Of a stretch of 64,000 bases of DNA, positions 45,500 through 57,725 are shown in pieces. The notes under the pieces are model-generated. The model had not been told where the DNA came from, searched no databases, and saw only the letters and a program-made list of their open reading frames with translations. Source of the DNA: Aquatica leii (taxonomy: Eukaryota; Arthropoda; Insecta; Coleoptera; Lampyridae); the NCBI GenBank assembly GCA_035610365.1, contig CM069435.1, forward strand, positions 17,783,123 to 17,847,122, read 5' to 3'. Within the stretch, counting starts at the first letter, position 1. Every line of letters starts with the position of its first letter. Both the position numbers and the translations under genes were made by a program.

Positions 45500-47770
45500 T
45501 CAATGTCTGTTGCTCGATTCTAAATGTTGCTAATCTATCATAGTTATCAACCTAGAGGGAACGAACTTCGTCGCATTGATTAATAATTTATTATATTTTC
45601 AGTTTCTGAATTCTATTATTATTATTATTAATTTTCTCTTATGTTCTCTTCCTAATCGTCCTTGCCTGTGTTGTCTTCAATGTTTACAGATAAATCCATA
45701 TCTCTCTTACTGGTTCCTTTAACTGAAAGTCCTCTTTTTATGCTGCTCCAATCGATGATTATTTTATTTTTTCTTGCATTATAAAACATTTTTCAGTCAT
45801 TTCTTCTTATTACGTAATTGTGGGTTATCATTTTTAATGTAAAAATAAGTTTTAAGTCGAACCTGAATTTCAACTTACATTTTATACTTAGACGTTTCAC
45901 TTTAGTTCGTAAGTCAGCTGTGTTCTTTTCAGTTAGGATCTTCTCGAATATTTTGATGAATTAAGTCCTTTTCGCCTGGTCATTCTGAAGAAAATCTTTC
46001 GAGACTCGAGTACCTCTTGACAGAATATCGATAGAAAAGATGATTGGCTTTACTGTCATAGTATGTAAGTCTGGAAAAGACTAAGCAATGGGAGGCGCCA
46101 TAAAAATCAATAGGCTAGAAACTTAAAGAAATCGAAACATCTTCGTTAAAAAAGTTGCTAGACATAAAACATTTCCAAAAATGAATTAGTCATTTAATTA
46201 GCATAACCACATGAAAAACATACAGTGAGAACTGGTTTCATTTGTCCATTCTCTGGTTAATTAACCCTACAAGAATGAAACAATGCACGATTCTGAGAAA
46301 ATCAAAATAAATAAAGTAAAAACCAAATAATGCGACAGCTGTCCTCCTAGTTCTAAAGTCCATGTGAATCAGTGACAAGGATTCAGACTAGAATCCTGAA
46401 CACCTTTATGAAAACTATTCCAAAAAAAGATCAAAAACAGACGTTATTTAGTGTGTTTGAAACTCGCCTTCTTTCAATATTTCGCATGCAAAAGCGAATG
46501 CAAAACACGCCATTGAAAAATTGAAAACAACGTGCGACATTTACTTAAACCCATAAAATTTAAGCAGCGTATGGAAATTTCTTTTCATCCGTACAAAGTG
46601 AATGTAATCAATATGTGAGAACTGAAGCTCGACTGTGACATTCGCAAGGTTAACCCAAAGAGCCGATCTGAATATTTGTTTAAAACAAGAATTTAAACTA
46701 CATAATAACGCATTTGCATAACGTCCGAGTTTCTCTACGTGTTATTAATGGCAGTGGTTAATTGATTACCGTCGCGGCGTTCACACAAGTTCTATAACGA
46801 AAGAGAATGTAAGGTATTTGTGTTGGTATTCGGTAAAGCCAAAGTGGTTGCAGTAATCATCTCGATGATACCCATAGTAATTATTATATAGTTGTAGACA
46901 CGACACGCTGATGCCGATGATACCACTAAAGATGCCGTAATACCAGGTGAGATTATGGAATGCTATCCTAGTCTATTTGTCACTCGTCCCTTCGTTGACA
47001 AGTGGTATATTCAAGATCGATGGTGCTACGTGTCTCTCTGTACATGTGACAAATAAGTGACTTCAAATAGATCGCATCGCATTTTCCTCCTTTATTGTAA
47101 AGCTACGCATGACGGGCTTGTATTGTGACAAGTCATTTGACAACGCTACGTCTTCCCAATTCCTTTCCCTTGATGGATTTGCACATTTATTACGTTTCTA
47201 CGAAGTTATAAATTCTAAAGCAAAAATACGAATATTTAGAAAGGATTTTCGTATTTAAGAAAAGACATTTTCTTTTACGTAGGGAGAAAAAAAAGAAGAG
47301 ATCAGTTTAAAGGTACGTAATCCTAATATGCATTCATGCATTATTGAATCTAAATTCGGAAGTGAATGAAGATGTGCAAAGTGTCGAAGCGAGGTGATCT
47401 AAATCAAATATTTACAAGCCCTTAATGTATTTATCGGTCCAATCGGGTACAGTTGCGTTGATCAATCATTCAGAGGATTACAGACTCTTATTTTTCACTT
47501 AGACTTTGGCTTCTGACATGCATATTTTATTTTGCTTTCTTTTTCCCCATGCATTTAATGTTCGGGCACTAAACTTGAAAACTCAATCGCGCGTTATCTT
47601 TCATGAGAATTAAAATTTTTGTTTTGTAGTTGGTAATTACGTAACTTTGATGAAGGTGACTGTGTCGGAGTCATTCGAATTAATTCAACAAAATTAATTA
47701 GAAAACCTAAACAAACATTAAATATATGTAATTCTTTTACCAGCTTTCTAGATTTGTTTTTCTAATATAC
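45500..47770. other. AT-rich spacer
   Basis: Contains an (ATT)n run near 45,616-45,632 and otherwise unremarkable sequence. No gene, RNA or element end was recognised. Confidence 0.45.
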
Positions 47771-47778
47771 CCATATAT

Positions 47779-49217
47779 ACACGGTGACAGAAGTGTTAAA
47801 AATGAATTTTCTCTATTTCGGTTTTAAAATTACTCTTTCACGCACGTATTTTAGTGTTAGAATGAAGTCTATTCTTTAACGATTTTTGGTAACTTTTATT
47901 TTCTAAGTTTTACATCCTGATTTCTAATCGCCACCCAATGACAGCAGAAAACTATGTAAATGTGTCAAATATGTCTAGTCAAATATGTATCACCGTTGCC
48001 AACACAAAAATTCTAATAAAAATTTTCCTGCTGGAAAATAATGGACATTTTGAATTTAATAAATAATGTAAATATCGACCGAAATAGAGAAAATAGTATA
48101 AAACATTCGTTGCAGAAGGCTATTCAAACACTTATCCATTCTGCAACTCGCTGCTTCGCAGCTCGTTGCAGAAACCTGAATGCGTGTTTGAATATTTTGC
48201 CTTCTGCAACTTATATTTTAATATACTATTCTTCAACTTGATTTTTTGACAACAGAATGACTATATTTAAAGCATAATATGGTAACTATGTCAAGTGTTT
48301 ATCTTTGACAATTTTTTTAAAAAATAAAATTGTATTTCTTAGTTTTTTTGTGAAGGAACTGGTTTATAAGACTTGACGTCAAAATTATCACCATGTTTGT
48401 GACTTTGACAGGAGTAGAATTGTTGTATATAATGGGTGTGTGTAAACATAAGAAGGTAGAATAATACGAAGAAGACCACTGGTCAACCGAGGCGTACCAC
48501 AGAGCGTCAAGAACCGGTTCTACGAGACCGTTTTGCTACTACGCGTCAAATCGCTGGCCAATGGTTTGGAGAAGAAGGTAGACCATGGTATAATGTCGTC
48601 ACCGACAATTCCCCATTATGTGGCGGTAGAAGGGGTTACGCCGCCGTAGAGAGCGACGTGTTACTGAGTTGGCTGTTGAGATGCATGTACACAAGATTGT
48701 CGAACTAATGATTTGGGAGGCTCTTGCCTATGGTAGCCGATCACACCTTTATTCGTTATGTTGGTGTCCTACAAATCACTTTACTGCCTGATTTAGATGG
48801 CCGTCCACAAGTCCTTTTTCAGCAATACATCGCACGTCCCCATATTGTTCTTCGAACTATAGACTTCCTCCAAGAAGCAGGCGTTAATGTTGTGCCATGA
48901 GCATTCCATTCACTGGATTCAATTCCCAGCGAAATGTATGAGATATGATAAGGAGGAGACTGTCAATTTTGCATCATCCTCCCAGACTCGGGTACAGTTT
49001 TTCCACGAAGTTCAGGTTGCTTGGAACGAGGTACCACAAGCAGACATCGACCATCGCCTTTTGTCGATGCCTAAACGTGTACAGGAGTGTACTCAGCTAC
49101 GGGGTCGTGAAACACATTAATTTTTTTGAATAACGTAATAAAATTTCTTACAAATGTTGAGTTGAAGTTGAAGAAATTATTCCTTTTGGGTGTAACACTT
49201 CTAATCTCACTGAGCAT
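47779..49217 (+). mobile_element. Tc1-like DNA transposon, degenerate
   Basis: Candidate inverted ends: left TACACGGTGACAGAAGTGTTA at about 47,779; right, on the other strand, TGCTCAGTGAGATTAGAAGTGTTA ending near 49,217. They share GTGA and AGAAGTGTTA with a small gap, and TA flanks both. The plus-strand transposase frames (48,440-49,125) read TTRQIAGQWFGEEG (HTH/linker region), IWEALAYGSR-like, GRPQVLFQQYIARPHIVLRTIDFLQEAGVNVVP near 48,798-48,897 (family form FQQDNARPH), VQVAWNEVPQADIDH near 49,010-49,050, and LSMPKRVQECTQLRGRETH at the end. The second catalytic aspartate (DNARPH) is changed (YIARPH). Stops and frameshifts throughout, so not functional. A long hairpin lies between the left end and the gene. 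Confidence 0.7.
48092..48231. repeat. Long near-perfect hairpin with TTCG loop
   Basis: The inner stem starts GTTGCAGAAGGC at 48,109 and closes at GCCTTCTGCAAC ending 48,210. ATTCAAACAC / GTGTTTGAAT and TTCTGCAAC / GTTGCAGAA pair inside it, and the tip is GCTGC-TTCG-CAGC. Weaker pairing (ATAGTATA / TATACTAT) extends it to about 48,092-48,231. The arms are some 50-65 nt with small bulges. It could be a foldback mini-element or the template of a small-RNA precursor. Confidence 0.85.
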
Positions 49218-49229
49218 ATATCAACTAGG

Positions 49230-51305
49230 CCAGTTCTTCCAAATGTGGACACCAAACGAAGATTAGTTAAAGCCAATTAGACTAGCGTGTAGTTGCATGT
49301 ATGAATGATAATTTAACATATTTTAAGATAGAAACATCCTTCAGAAGAAACAATTAGAATGCAAAAATAATGAGAAAAATCTATGTGTGTTGAGCAACAC
49401 TCGGAAAGCCCAAACATAAAGATCGATGATTATTATGATGACATACTGAAACCTTTAGATAAGTCACAAAACTATAGATCTATTCATTTATTATTATAGC
49501 ACTACAGTCTCGCCAACAAGTCACCGATCTCTTCTATATCCGCTGTTTTTGTGTTGTTGGTTGTGTTTGACCGATGGCTCAGCACTCTATCAAATCATTT
49601 GCACGTTCATTTTCTAGCGGATCAGCTCCTCATTGGTCACATTCTTCATGTCATCAGTGTTTAGTTTAGTACTCTGAGCTATTCGACACGATATGTTTAA
49701 TCACCAAACCAAACCAAACCAAACTAATTCTTGTGTCTGGTTGATCTTACCTTGCCTAACCTGTGCCAGTTTTGTTCCTAAGCCCCAGAAAGTTTATTAG
49801 GCACCTGATTCCTCACCCTTTATCTAAACAGACTTCCGCAGTATCTGGAATCGTGTGGATTGCTGAACGTTTTATGGGTTCACGGCGCGAGGTTCTTCAC
49901 ATAAATCCCCAGCATATTGGACCCCGCCCGGCTACCGCGGCTGAAAGTCTTCCATCACGTTTGTAAACTAAGCTTTTACTCTCCTAACCGAACTATGTCC
50001 TAGTTACCGACCTCAGTGGTAACCATCGGTCCGTGGCTCAAGAGCCTGTCTGATATTTAAACCGGGCGTCCGACGCCGGAGCTAGGTCCAGATTTATCGG
50101 CATGGTTAAACCCAAATGGGTCCAGTATCGTGCGCCACCAATTCCTTTCCAACAACAAATCATCCAGAAATTAGCTAACATTTGATTTGTTCTAAAGGGT
50201 GCAGTCGTATGGAAGAACTGACAAACTCCTGTTTCGATCGCACACAATTAAGTTCAAAATTCGCGACCGATGAAGCGCCATAGCCAGTACCACATCTTTG
50301 TTTCATCGCCGCTTTTACCAGATTGAGATGCGATAAATCTCACGTATTGCCAACAAGGTTTTCCCAGGATAACCACAACGAGGAAGCGACTACCTTGGAA
50401 GTTCTTTTGTGTGTGTTCGTGGGTGTACAGCTCTGTCACAAAATGACGATAGCGACAGACTCGCGGTCGTTTTTGATGCGATTTCATCGCTTCGAGGCTT
50501 ACTAATCCAACAAGAAATTTTTGTTTTTAATTTTTCTCTTGATCAAACCATAAACGGCTATAGAATACGATCACGAACGACGGTTACGCAACAAGAAGCT
50601 CCCGCGGCTTCGTCGGTTTCGTGCCTTCGATAAATCTAACTTCAATAATCTCTTCTATAATTATTTAATTAGTTTTTATTATGTATTTTTCTAATGATTC
50701 TTCAGCAGAGTCACATAAAATCTTTTACTTCCTCTAAACGTTCGGTTAATTTTCCTGCGCGGGCCAATCTGAAGACCTCACTAAATTGTTCGACGGAACG
50801 GTGTGCATCTTCGTAACTACAAGAGGGCCTAGGTGAGGTAAGTTACTTACACTTACACTAAAAGTGACTGACATAATTGTAACAGCTAATAGTTTTTGAA
50901 TACTACTACAGTTTGGATTAGATTTAAATATACTTAAAGTGGGGTTATGAACTGATTATTGATAAAGTTTAGACTTTTACTTAAAGAATCCTTATAGCGC
51001 TGGTGTCTAGTTACCCGTATGACGATGTGTGCAAAGTGTAGGAATGCAATCAACGCGAGCTTATAACTCGTGCTTACTGAGAATTCCTCATTCATGGAGA
51101 AGTCTTAATCTCTAACACAAAAGTTTCAGCAGATTATCCGGGTCCTTGTCAGGGAACTATTACGTACACGCTGATTCCTTCAGTGCGATGGAAAACCAAA
51201 ATTTTTTTTATTTCAGTTTAAAGTTTCTACCACTTCAAAAACAAAACAAAAACCCAACCTAAACACCAGATAACAACGTTAAGATAAGATGTTAAACATA
51301 TTTCT
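49230..51305. other. Spacer with an unidentified GC-richer block (49,730-50,640)
   Basis: An (ACCAA)n tract lies at 49,702-49,724. From 49,730 to 50,640 the composition is clearly richer in G and C than the surroundings. Open frames occur on both strands (for example 49,763-49,966 plus and 50,038-50,247 minus), and one plus-strand frame reads PKWVQYRAPPIPFQQQIIQKLA, vaguely like the start of an LTR-retrotransposon RT. I cannot support any family. The flanks are plain AT-rich DNA. Confidence 0.35.
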
Positions 51306-51309
51306 GTGT

Positions 51310-52400
51310 GGTTTTCGTACTGTATAAGTTTAGTCCCGGAACGCCTCCTTTTTGCTACATCCAGAGTATCAGCTGTCAGTTTCATTAATAAAAAGCATAT
51401 TTCCGTTTTGCTACAAGGACGATACATGAAACCTAACGCTAGTGTCTAATGAGACTTACATTTTTAAATGTTTGCCTTCATCCACATTATTACTAAATAC
51501 ATCGATTTTATTGCAATTGCGTTACCTGTGACGGTCTTCCTGGGGTAAGAATTAACTTAAATTTTTAGGACGCGATTTAACTTTATTGTATCATCAAGTC
51601 GAAATATTTGGGTGATGGACGATTAACTTGAGGACACACCTGCAATGTTATGAGTGACAGTAATTTGGAAGCTTGACGCTTTCAGAGTCATAGAGTTCAT
51701 TGATTGAATTTGAAGTGAATTACTTGTGATATCAATCTATATCTAATTTTTCTTCTTTCACTTTTAGCAAATTTAGGAGACGATTCAGGTATGCCAATAG
51801 CTATTAGCATAACTGAACAATCGTGAGTACATATCTTTTATTATCTATTAATGTATGCAATTGTCGAACGTAAAGATGTGCTACTTAGATATATGTGTAA
51901 TCACGACTAATGCATGCGGATTTATTTGTGTCATTACGAATTAAATTTATCACAAATGCGTTCTGCTTCTCATTGCAAAAGTCACTATATTTCGCATCGA
52001 TTCAAATTTTTATTCTTCGCTTACTGACACATTGAATGCGTTGAACAAGTTAATGCAGTGAAGTAATTATATGAAATTGTACCATCCTGTCAAACAAAGC
52101 CATTTTAACTAGCGTATATTTACCAAATATGTACACAAACTCAATAATTATATGTACAGATGGTTGCTCAATCTAGGGACCGGCAACACCATTTTTATAT
52201 GTGATATTTATTAACGAACTCTCACTCATATCTGTATAGTTCTACATCGTTTTATTTTAACCTCTCTCTCTCCGGATTTGCAATAAATATTTCTACTCTT
52301 TTATTTATTAAAATTAGCACACGAAGGACCATCTACGACTCTCTTTTCGGAATATCGAGCTAGCCGCTTGCCTTTAAGTGACGGGTGAGTTCACATAAAA
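51310..52400 (+). repeat. Unidentified dispersed repeat, copy C
   Basis: Contains ACTGTATAAGTTTAGTCCCG near its start, TTCCTGGGGTAAGAATTAAC, TTTAGGAGACGATTCAGGTA near 51,773, TTTCGCATCGATTCAA and, at its end, GAGCTAGCCGCTTGCC, AAGTGACGGGTGAGT. These match copy A in order. Like copy B it has a single copy of the segment that is inverted and duplicated in copy A. Non-coding. Confidence 0.65.
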
Positions 52401-52730
52401 ATTCTTCTCATTCTAGCACTTTTTGGTTTTTGTGGTGGTTCCAAGTTTTCCGTAAGTTCTCTTAATCTTCATGAATTTGACGTTATGTCTCGTAGATTGG
52501 AGCGTTTGTTAATTTTTTATTAAGAAAATTCTGACCAAAATTGTCAATTTATTTGAGTCTGTTATTCCTCCCATCTTCAAAAATGTTATTGGTACTTTTT
52601 TTCTGTCTCGACATATTTGACACACTTTTGCTCGATCGTTTTTTTTCTGTCATTTCCAATTTATTTTGTCAACTCAGTGTTTGCATTACTTGTTTTAGGG
52701 CGAGCAACAACACAAAATTGAAACATGAAC

Positions 52731-53150
52731 ATGTTTTTTGTAGACTATGACATACGACAAAAAACATGAAGATCAATATTGGGAATATACTACAAGAAGA
52801 AGATTCAACTTGTCATTTTTTTGGTTTTCTGCTTATAACGACAAAACCAGTTTCAATTTGTTCGTACGGGTTTTTTATGTTTTTTGTGGACTATGACATA
52901 CAACACGACACAAAAACATGAAGATCAATATTGCGAAGAGACTACAAGAAGAAGATTCATCTTGTCATAGGTTTTCTGCTTATAACGACAAAACCAGTTT
53001 CAATTTTTTCGTACGGGTTTCCTATGTTTTTTGTCGACTATGACATACGACACGACACAAAAACATGAAAATTTGAGAATATACTAATAGAAGAAGACTC
53101 ATCTTGTCATTACAGCATTACTTTGGCTTTTTGCAAATAACGAGCAAACC
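52731..53150 (+). repeat. 147-bp tandem repeat, about 2.8 copies
   Basis: The landmark ATGTTTTTTGT.GACTATGACA occurs at 52,731, 52,877 and 53,024, giving periods of 146 and 147. Each unit also carries ACACAAAAACATGAAGATCAAT, CTACAAGAAGAAGATTCA, TTCTGCTTATAACGACAAAA and TTTCGTACGGGTTT in order. The last copy decays after 53,110. Non-coding. Confidence 0.9.
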
Positions 53151-53363
53151 GGAGCTTCCCTCTTGTAACCTGTGGCAACGACTTTGAACAGCCTATGCCC
53201 TGTCATTATTGCTCTCTTAAAACATGATTTTTAATATGTTCCTAGAATCTAAGCGGCCCCTAAAGTTTTTCTTAGCGTTGTAAATAATAAGATGCAGTAA
53301 AAAAATCAAAAACAAAACAATCTTCTATAGCACAATTCTAATACAATTCAAATCGAAAACATA

Positions 53364-54628
53364 CTCTGTGACATTGAAATTGAAACACCAAGAAGGGGCT
53401 GAACTTGGTGACCAAACTTGGCAAAACGGTTTAGCTATGCAGAGGTAGTATTAAAATAGATCGAGTGGTAATGGCATATCCGACGTTTCATTTTGTTTCT
53501 ATTACCTCATTATCGTGTGTATTTCGTGCTAGCGATTCTTCTCTTGTGGTTCTTCTGTTTAACGTGTTTTGAGCGTGTGATTATGTCTGGAGTGCGACAG
53601 CGTCAATTTAGCGAAATCGACAGGGGTCGAATTGTTGGCTTACGTGAAGGTTGTTTTTCGTACCGGAAAATTGCAAATCGTCTTAACCGGAACCAATCGT
53701 CTATCACGCGCTGTTATCAAGCGTAGACTAAGAAAAGTCAGAATCGTTGCAGACAGAGAACTGGAAAACGCAGGCAAACAAATGAGGTGCAAAGCCGCCA
53801 TCTTCGCCTGATGACAATAAAAGACCGATTTTCCAGTACCAGATCAATCGTCGATCAATGGTTAGGTAATGAAGGCGTTCAAACAGTTTACCGGCGACGT
53901 AAGTTTATGAATTAAATCCTACGCTCACATCTTACGCCACCACTGACATCAACGTTTGTAGTTGTGTAGGTTGCCACTCCACTGAAATCTGGAATGGCAT
54001 AAACTAGTCTTCAGTAATGAATCCCGATTCTGTTTGGGGATGCATGATGACCGTAAAAGAGTTAGACGAAGACGTGGGGTTCGCCGCAATGTTCAATTTT
54101 CTGTTGAACGGCATGTGCACCACACTGTGGGTATTATGGTACGAGGGCAATAGCCTATAGGAGTAAGTCTCGTTTGGTATTCATCCGAACACCCGGCGAT
54201 ATGTTATCGAGGTGGTAGAACCCCATATTCTTTCATTTCTTCAGCAGTTAGTAGGACCCATTTTTCCGGCAAGAATATGCCCGTCGTCACATAGTAAGAC
54301 ACTCTGGACCGATTCGCAGAGGCCAACGTTAATCTCTATCGAACTTAGCACAACCTCCACAGACACAGAAAGCTCTTCGTCATGAATTGCAATTCGCTTA
54401 GGGATACGATAAACTCAAGAGGAAATTGACCACAAGCTGGAATCGATGCCAAGAAGAGTGGAGGAATGTGAAACCAATAAGGGAAACCAACACATGATTA
54501 AACAATAATTGTGTTCCTTTTCTTTGAAATTTTTATCATTTACAACCTCTGAGTAGCTAAACCTTTCTGCTAAGTTCGTTCACAAAATTCCCACCCCTTC
54601 TTGGTGTTGCAATTTTAATGTCACAGCG
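53364..54628 (+). mobile_element. Tc1-like DNA transposon with intact ends, dead transposase
   Basis: The terminal inverted repeats are 35 bp (53,364-53,398 and 54,594-54,628) and differ at only a few positions. The left begins CTCTGTGACATTGAAATTGA; the right, on the other strand, begins CGCTGTGACATTAAAATTGC; both end ACACCAAGAAGGGG. TA precedes and follows, the standard Tc1 target site. The total length is 1,265 bp. The transposase starts MSGVRQRQFSEIDRGRIVGLREG at 53,583 (paired-like HTH; FSYRKIANRLNRNQSSITR follows). It continues with STRSIVDQWLG, RGVRRNVQFSVERH-like sequence near 54,075-54,120, AYRSKSRLVFI, FFRQEYARRHIVRH near 54,255-54,295 (family form FQQDNARPH), LRHELQFA, and SMPRRVEEC near 54,445-54,470. 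Stops and frame changes break it, and the DN of the second catalytic box is altered (EY). Confidence 0.9.
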
Positions 54629-54629
54629 T

Positions 54630-56880
54630 ATCTACAAGTGCCAAAATTGGGTCAGAAAGATGTTAAGAATCTTATCGAGTTTTAGTACAACAGCCTTTAA
54701 CAATGGAAAAAAAAGTAATTGAAATTAAATATATGCGCAATTAATCACTAATTAAAACTTACAAGTTAAGAAAGAATTCATCTGAAACACACCATAAACG
54801 TAAGCGATCGAGCAGGTGGAAAAACTATTCGAAATGCATTTAATAATAGTGAATAATTGATTGAAATCTTTCTTAAATCATAATTTAAAAATAGAGGTCA
54901 GTGACAAATTCTTGTTAACAGATATTTTTCACGATCAATTCGCACAATAATAGAAGGCTAAAGGTCCCTATAAAGAGATACGATTTCAATAAAAAAATAC
55001 ATTTATCCAATGCCAACTTAACTATCGCACTTTATAATAACTATTGCGAAACTTCCGTTCGCCGCATAAATATACACTTTATTCTTATCCTTGCTTATTG
55101 TATATCAAAAGTAAGTGGGCATTGTTGACAGTCAATAATATAATCCTAACCACACATTTCCATTTACGTTATCCCTGGTTGCCAATTGATTATTGATTTT
55201 TGACCAGTTCGCCACATGGTATTGCGTTACTGATAATAAATTACCAATGTAGCAATTGAGTCATTATTTTAGCATCATACCGCAAGTACATCAAAAAGAT
55301 TATAACGAATTTAATTATAAATTTCAGAAAACTAAGTTGACATAGTGAAATTTACAGTGTGTCGTTAAAAACATACAGTGGCACGTCACATAATGCTCAT
55401 TAACAAACACAAAGATATCCAATAACGCAACACTCTCATATCATTAAGTATGAAAGAAGGGATTTACTTTTACAAATAAATAGGATTGTGGAAACAGGAG
55501 TATATCATTAAAAAATGTTATCTTTAGTAGCCGCATTGCAGTAGATTAGCGCAGATATAATTATTTAAAAATCTTAAAAAAAGGTAAATTTTAGTTTTCT
55601 CGTAGGGCTATTGTGTTCAGTCCAACCGTCGCTTGTAATTAATTGATGTTCTTTTATCTGTGCAACTTCCGCTTGGTGAATTGCTCTAATTTTCAAAAGT
55701 TATCTATTTACTTCTTTGACAGCTCATTTCTAAACGCCTTCCTGTTTTGTTCGCATTCTGTTTGAATAACAATTGAGACATTCTGAACATTTTAAACATA
55801 TACCGTTAATAGTGTGTTGTGGGAACTTTTATTTCTCCAAAATAAAAAATTATAGTTGGCAATATTGGTTAAAAACTCTACTCGTGTTATGATTTAGCGT
55901 AATATGAGAATTTTATTTATGCGATATAATTTCCTAGTTCATAAAAATGACGTTTACAAATCAGTTTACAAATATATGCCAGGGAATACACGTTGCTAAC
56001 AAATAAGGATGAATTTCCACAGCCTGAAAACAGAAACTGATTGATTTAAGAAACGTGCGATATTCGTGCTTCTGGTGCTATGAAACGAATTTCGGATATT
56101 TTAAAGTTTCCAGGAAGTGACAGGTGCTATGTTGAACAAATCTGGGATCTAATCCCTAGAACTAACTACTCTTTTACCAAACGGAAAATTATATCAACAC
56201 TCTTCAAAAAAACAAGTAACTACGATTATACACTGTTGTCATCAATAATTCTGTTATAGTCTAGTAGTCCAAAACCAAAAGTGTAATAACCGCATTACAA
56301 ATAAAGCGTGTGCAACAAAATATAGTTCGAAATTACAAAGACATGCGCAATTACTGGTTTAGAAGTGCTACCAAATCTTCCTTCCTTGGATCTCTCCATA
56401 GAAGTAACTGTCCAAAACCAAAAAGTCTGTGGTTTCACAGCATAAAAAAGGAAATAGTCACAATTCTACAAAAAATATTAAATCTATGAGTAAAAACAAT
56501 TATTGAAAAGAACAAACTGGTTTCATCGCCATAGATCTTTTTCAGATTCAGAAAACAAACCATTTTTTGAATAGAGTTTAACCTAGTAATGGTAGTGCAA
56601 GCTTTTACAGGTCGATAAAATGTACGCAGAATTGCTTCTTTTGTTGCTATTATTAGGCGAATTTCATAGAAGTCAAGTGTCTGTTGTCTTTAAAACTGTA
56701 ATAATGTTTTATGACTTATGACTAGTAGTCGGATGCATTTGAACACTTTTCATAAATAGGCTTTTAAGAGTTTTTATATAATTTTTAGCAGCCTTACAAT
56801 AGAATCTAAAGTTTTATTGTTAGTCATCATTGCCATATTAGAAATTTAAATAACTTCCAATAATTGAAGATTAACGATGA
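54630..56880. other. AT-rich spacer
   Basis: No gene recognised. GTTGGCAATATTGG..AAAAA at about 55,855 recurs at about 62,962, probably from a short dispersed element. Confidence 0.45.
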
Positions 56881-57725
56881 GTGAGTAAATGACAAAAAGA
56901 ACCATTTTCCTAGGCAACGTCCCTCAAAATCACGGACATCCTGGTAAAATCTTTCAAACTGTTCTTCACTCTCAGGAAAATAGTCAATATGAGATTGTAA
57001 AAAATAAACTTTTGTCTCCTATTGTTTCCAAAAACGGAGGATCAGTGAGAAGTTTTCGTATGTCGGAGTCGGTGAATTTTTTTTTGTGGAGAACTTGGCA
57101 TACAGACATCCCAGTTTCTTGACAGAAATTGGACAAGTCCCAATTAATAAGATGTGGTAATAACACTCTTTCTGGAGGAATCAAGGTCGTATTGATGAAG
57201 CTTTTCTCGCCGGGTGTTAAACTGTCTCGAGAAGGCAGGTGTCTGGCTCCACTATCTCATAAACAAAGAAAGCAGGGTTATTGTATAACCTTCCTGATAA
57301 AAACATAATATTTTGAAATCTCCATAAGCCATCCATTAATGCTCTTGACATTTGATTATATCAAGAATCATAGCCAAGTCACTATAGTTCTCTTTCACAT
57401 GAACAGTGTGTCCCATAAGAGAGATGCAAATACATTTACATTATGCAACAAGACTGCTTTGAGGCTAGTTTTAAACGAACCAACCAATATGTACCATTTT
57501 GATGAATCAGCAATCAGCACTTCATGAGCCCATGAACATCATTGCAATAAAGCAGATTTCCCTCTTTGAACAAAAACTGAGTAAATTCTCTCTGTCCATC
57601 TTTGTACCACAAAAATGAAATCCCAAATGATAGCAGACTAATCATAGTAATTCGGCTACAAAGACCTAAGTTTCTTACTAGCTTGTTGAACTCTCTCAGA
57701 GAAAAAACCTGAACGATCATGCGAC
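56880..57725 (-). pseudogene. Decayed member of an uncharacterised arthropod protein family
   Basis: Minus-strand frames, high to low: EFNKLVRNLGL and FLWYKDGQREFTQFL, then LLYCNDVHGLM at 57,690-57,515; FKTSLKAVLLHN near 57,445-57,475; HCSCERE/HTVHVKE-type sequence near 57,385-57,410; GDFKILCFYQEGYT near 57,275-57,315; and LIPPERVLLPHLINWDLSNF with VLHKKKFTDSDIRKLLTDP at 57,190-57,000, then EEQFERFYQDVRDFEGR near 56,925-56,965. I recognise this order from a protein family widely repeated in arthropod genomes (typical forms are VYCxDIxGLM, SLKAVLLHNG, GGYTKxPCFLCLW, KVLLPPLHIKLGLMKxF and EEQGERFHQD). Its function is unknown to me. Its repetitive distribution suggests that it travels with mobile elements. 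This copy is full of frameshifts, and the Cys motif is degraded. Confidence 0.65.

Noticed and set aside
49980-50330. Possible LTR-retrotransposon reverse transcriptase start
   Set aside because: Only a loose resemblance over some 20 residues; no protease, catalytic YxDD or integrase motif nearby.
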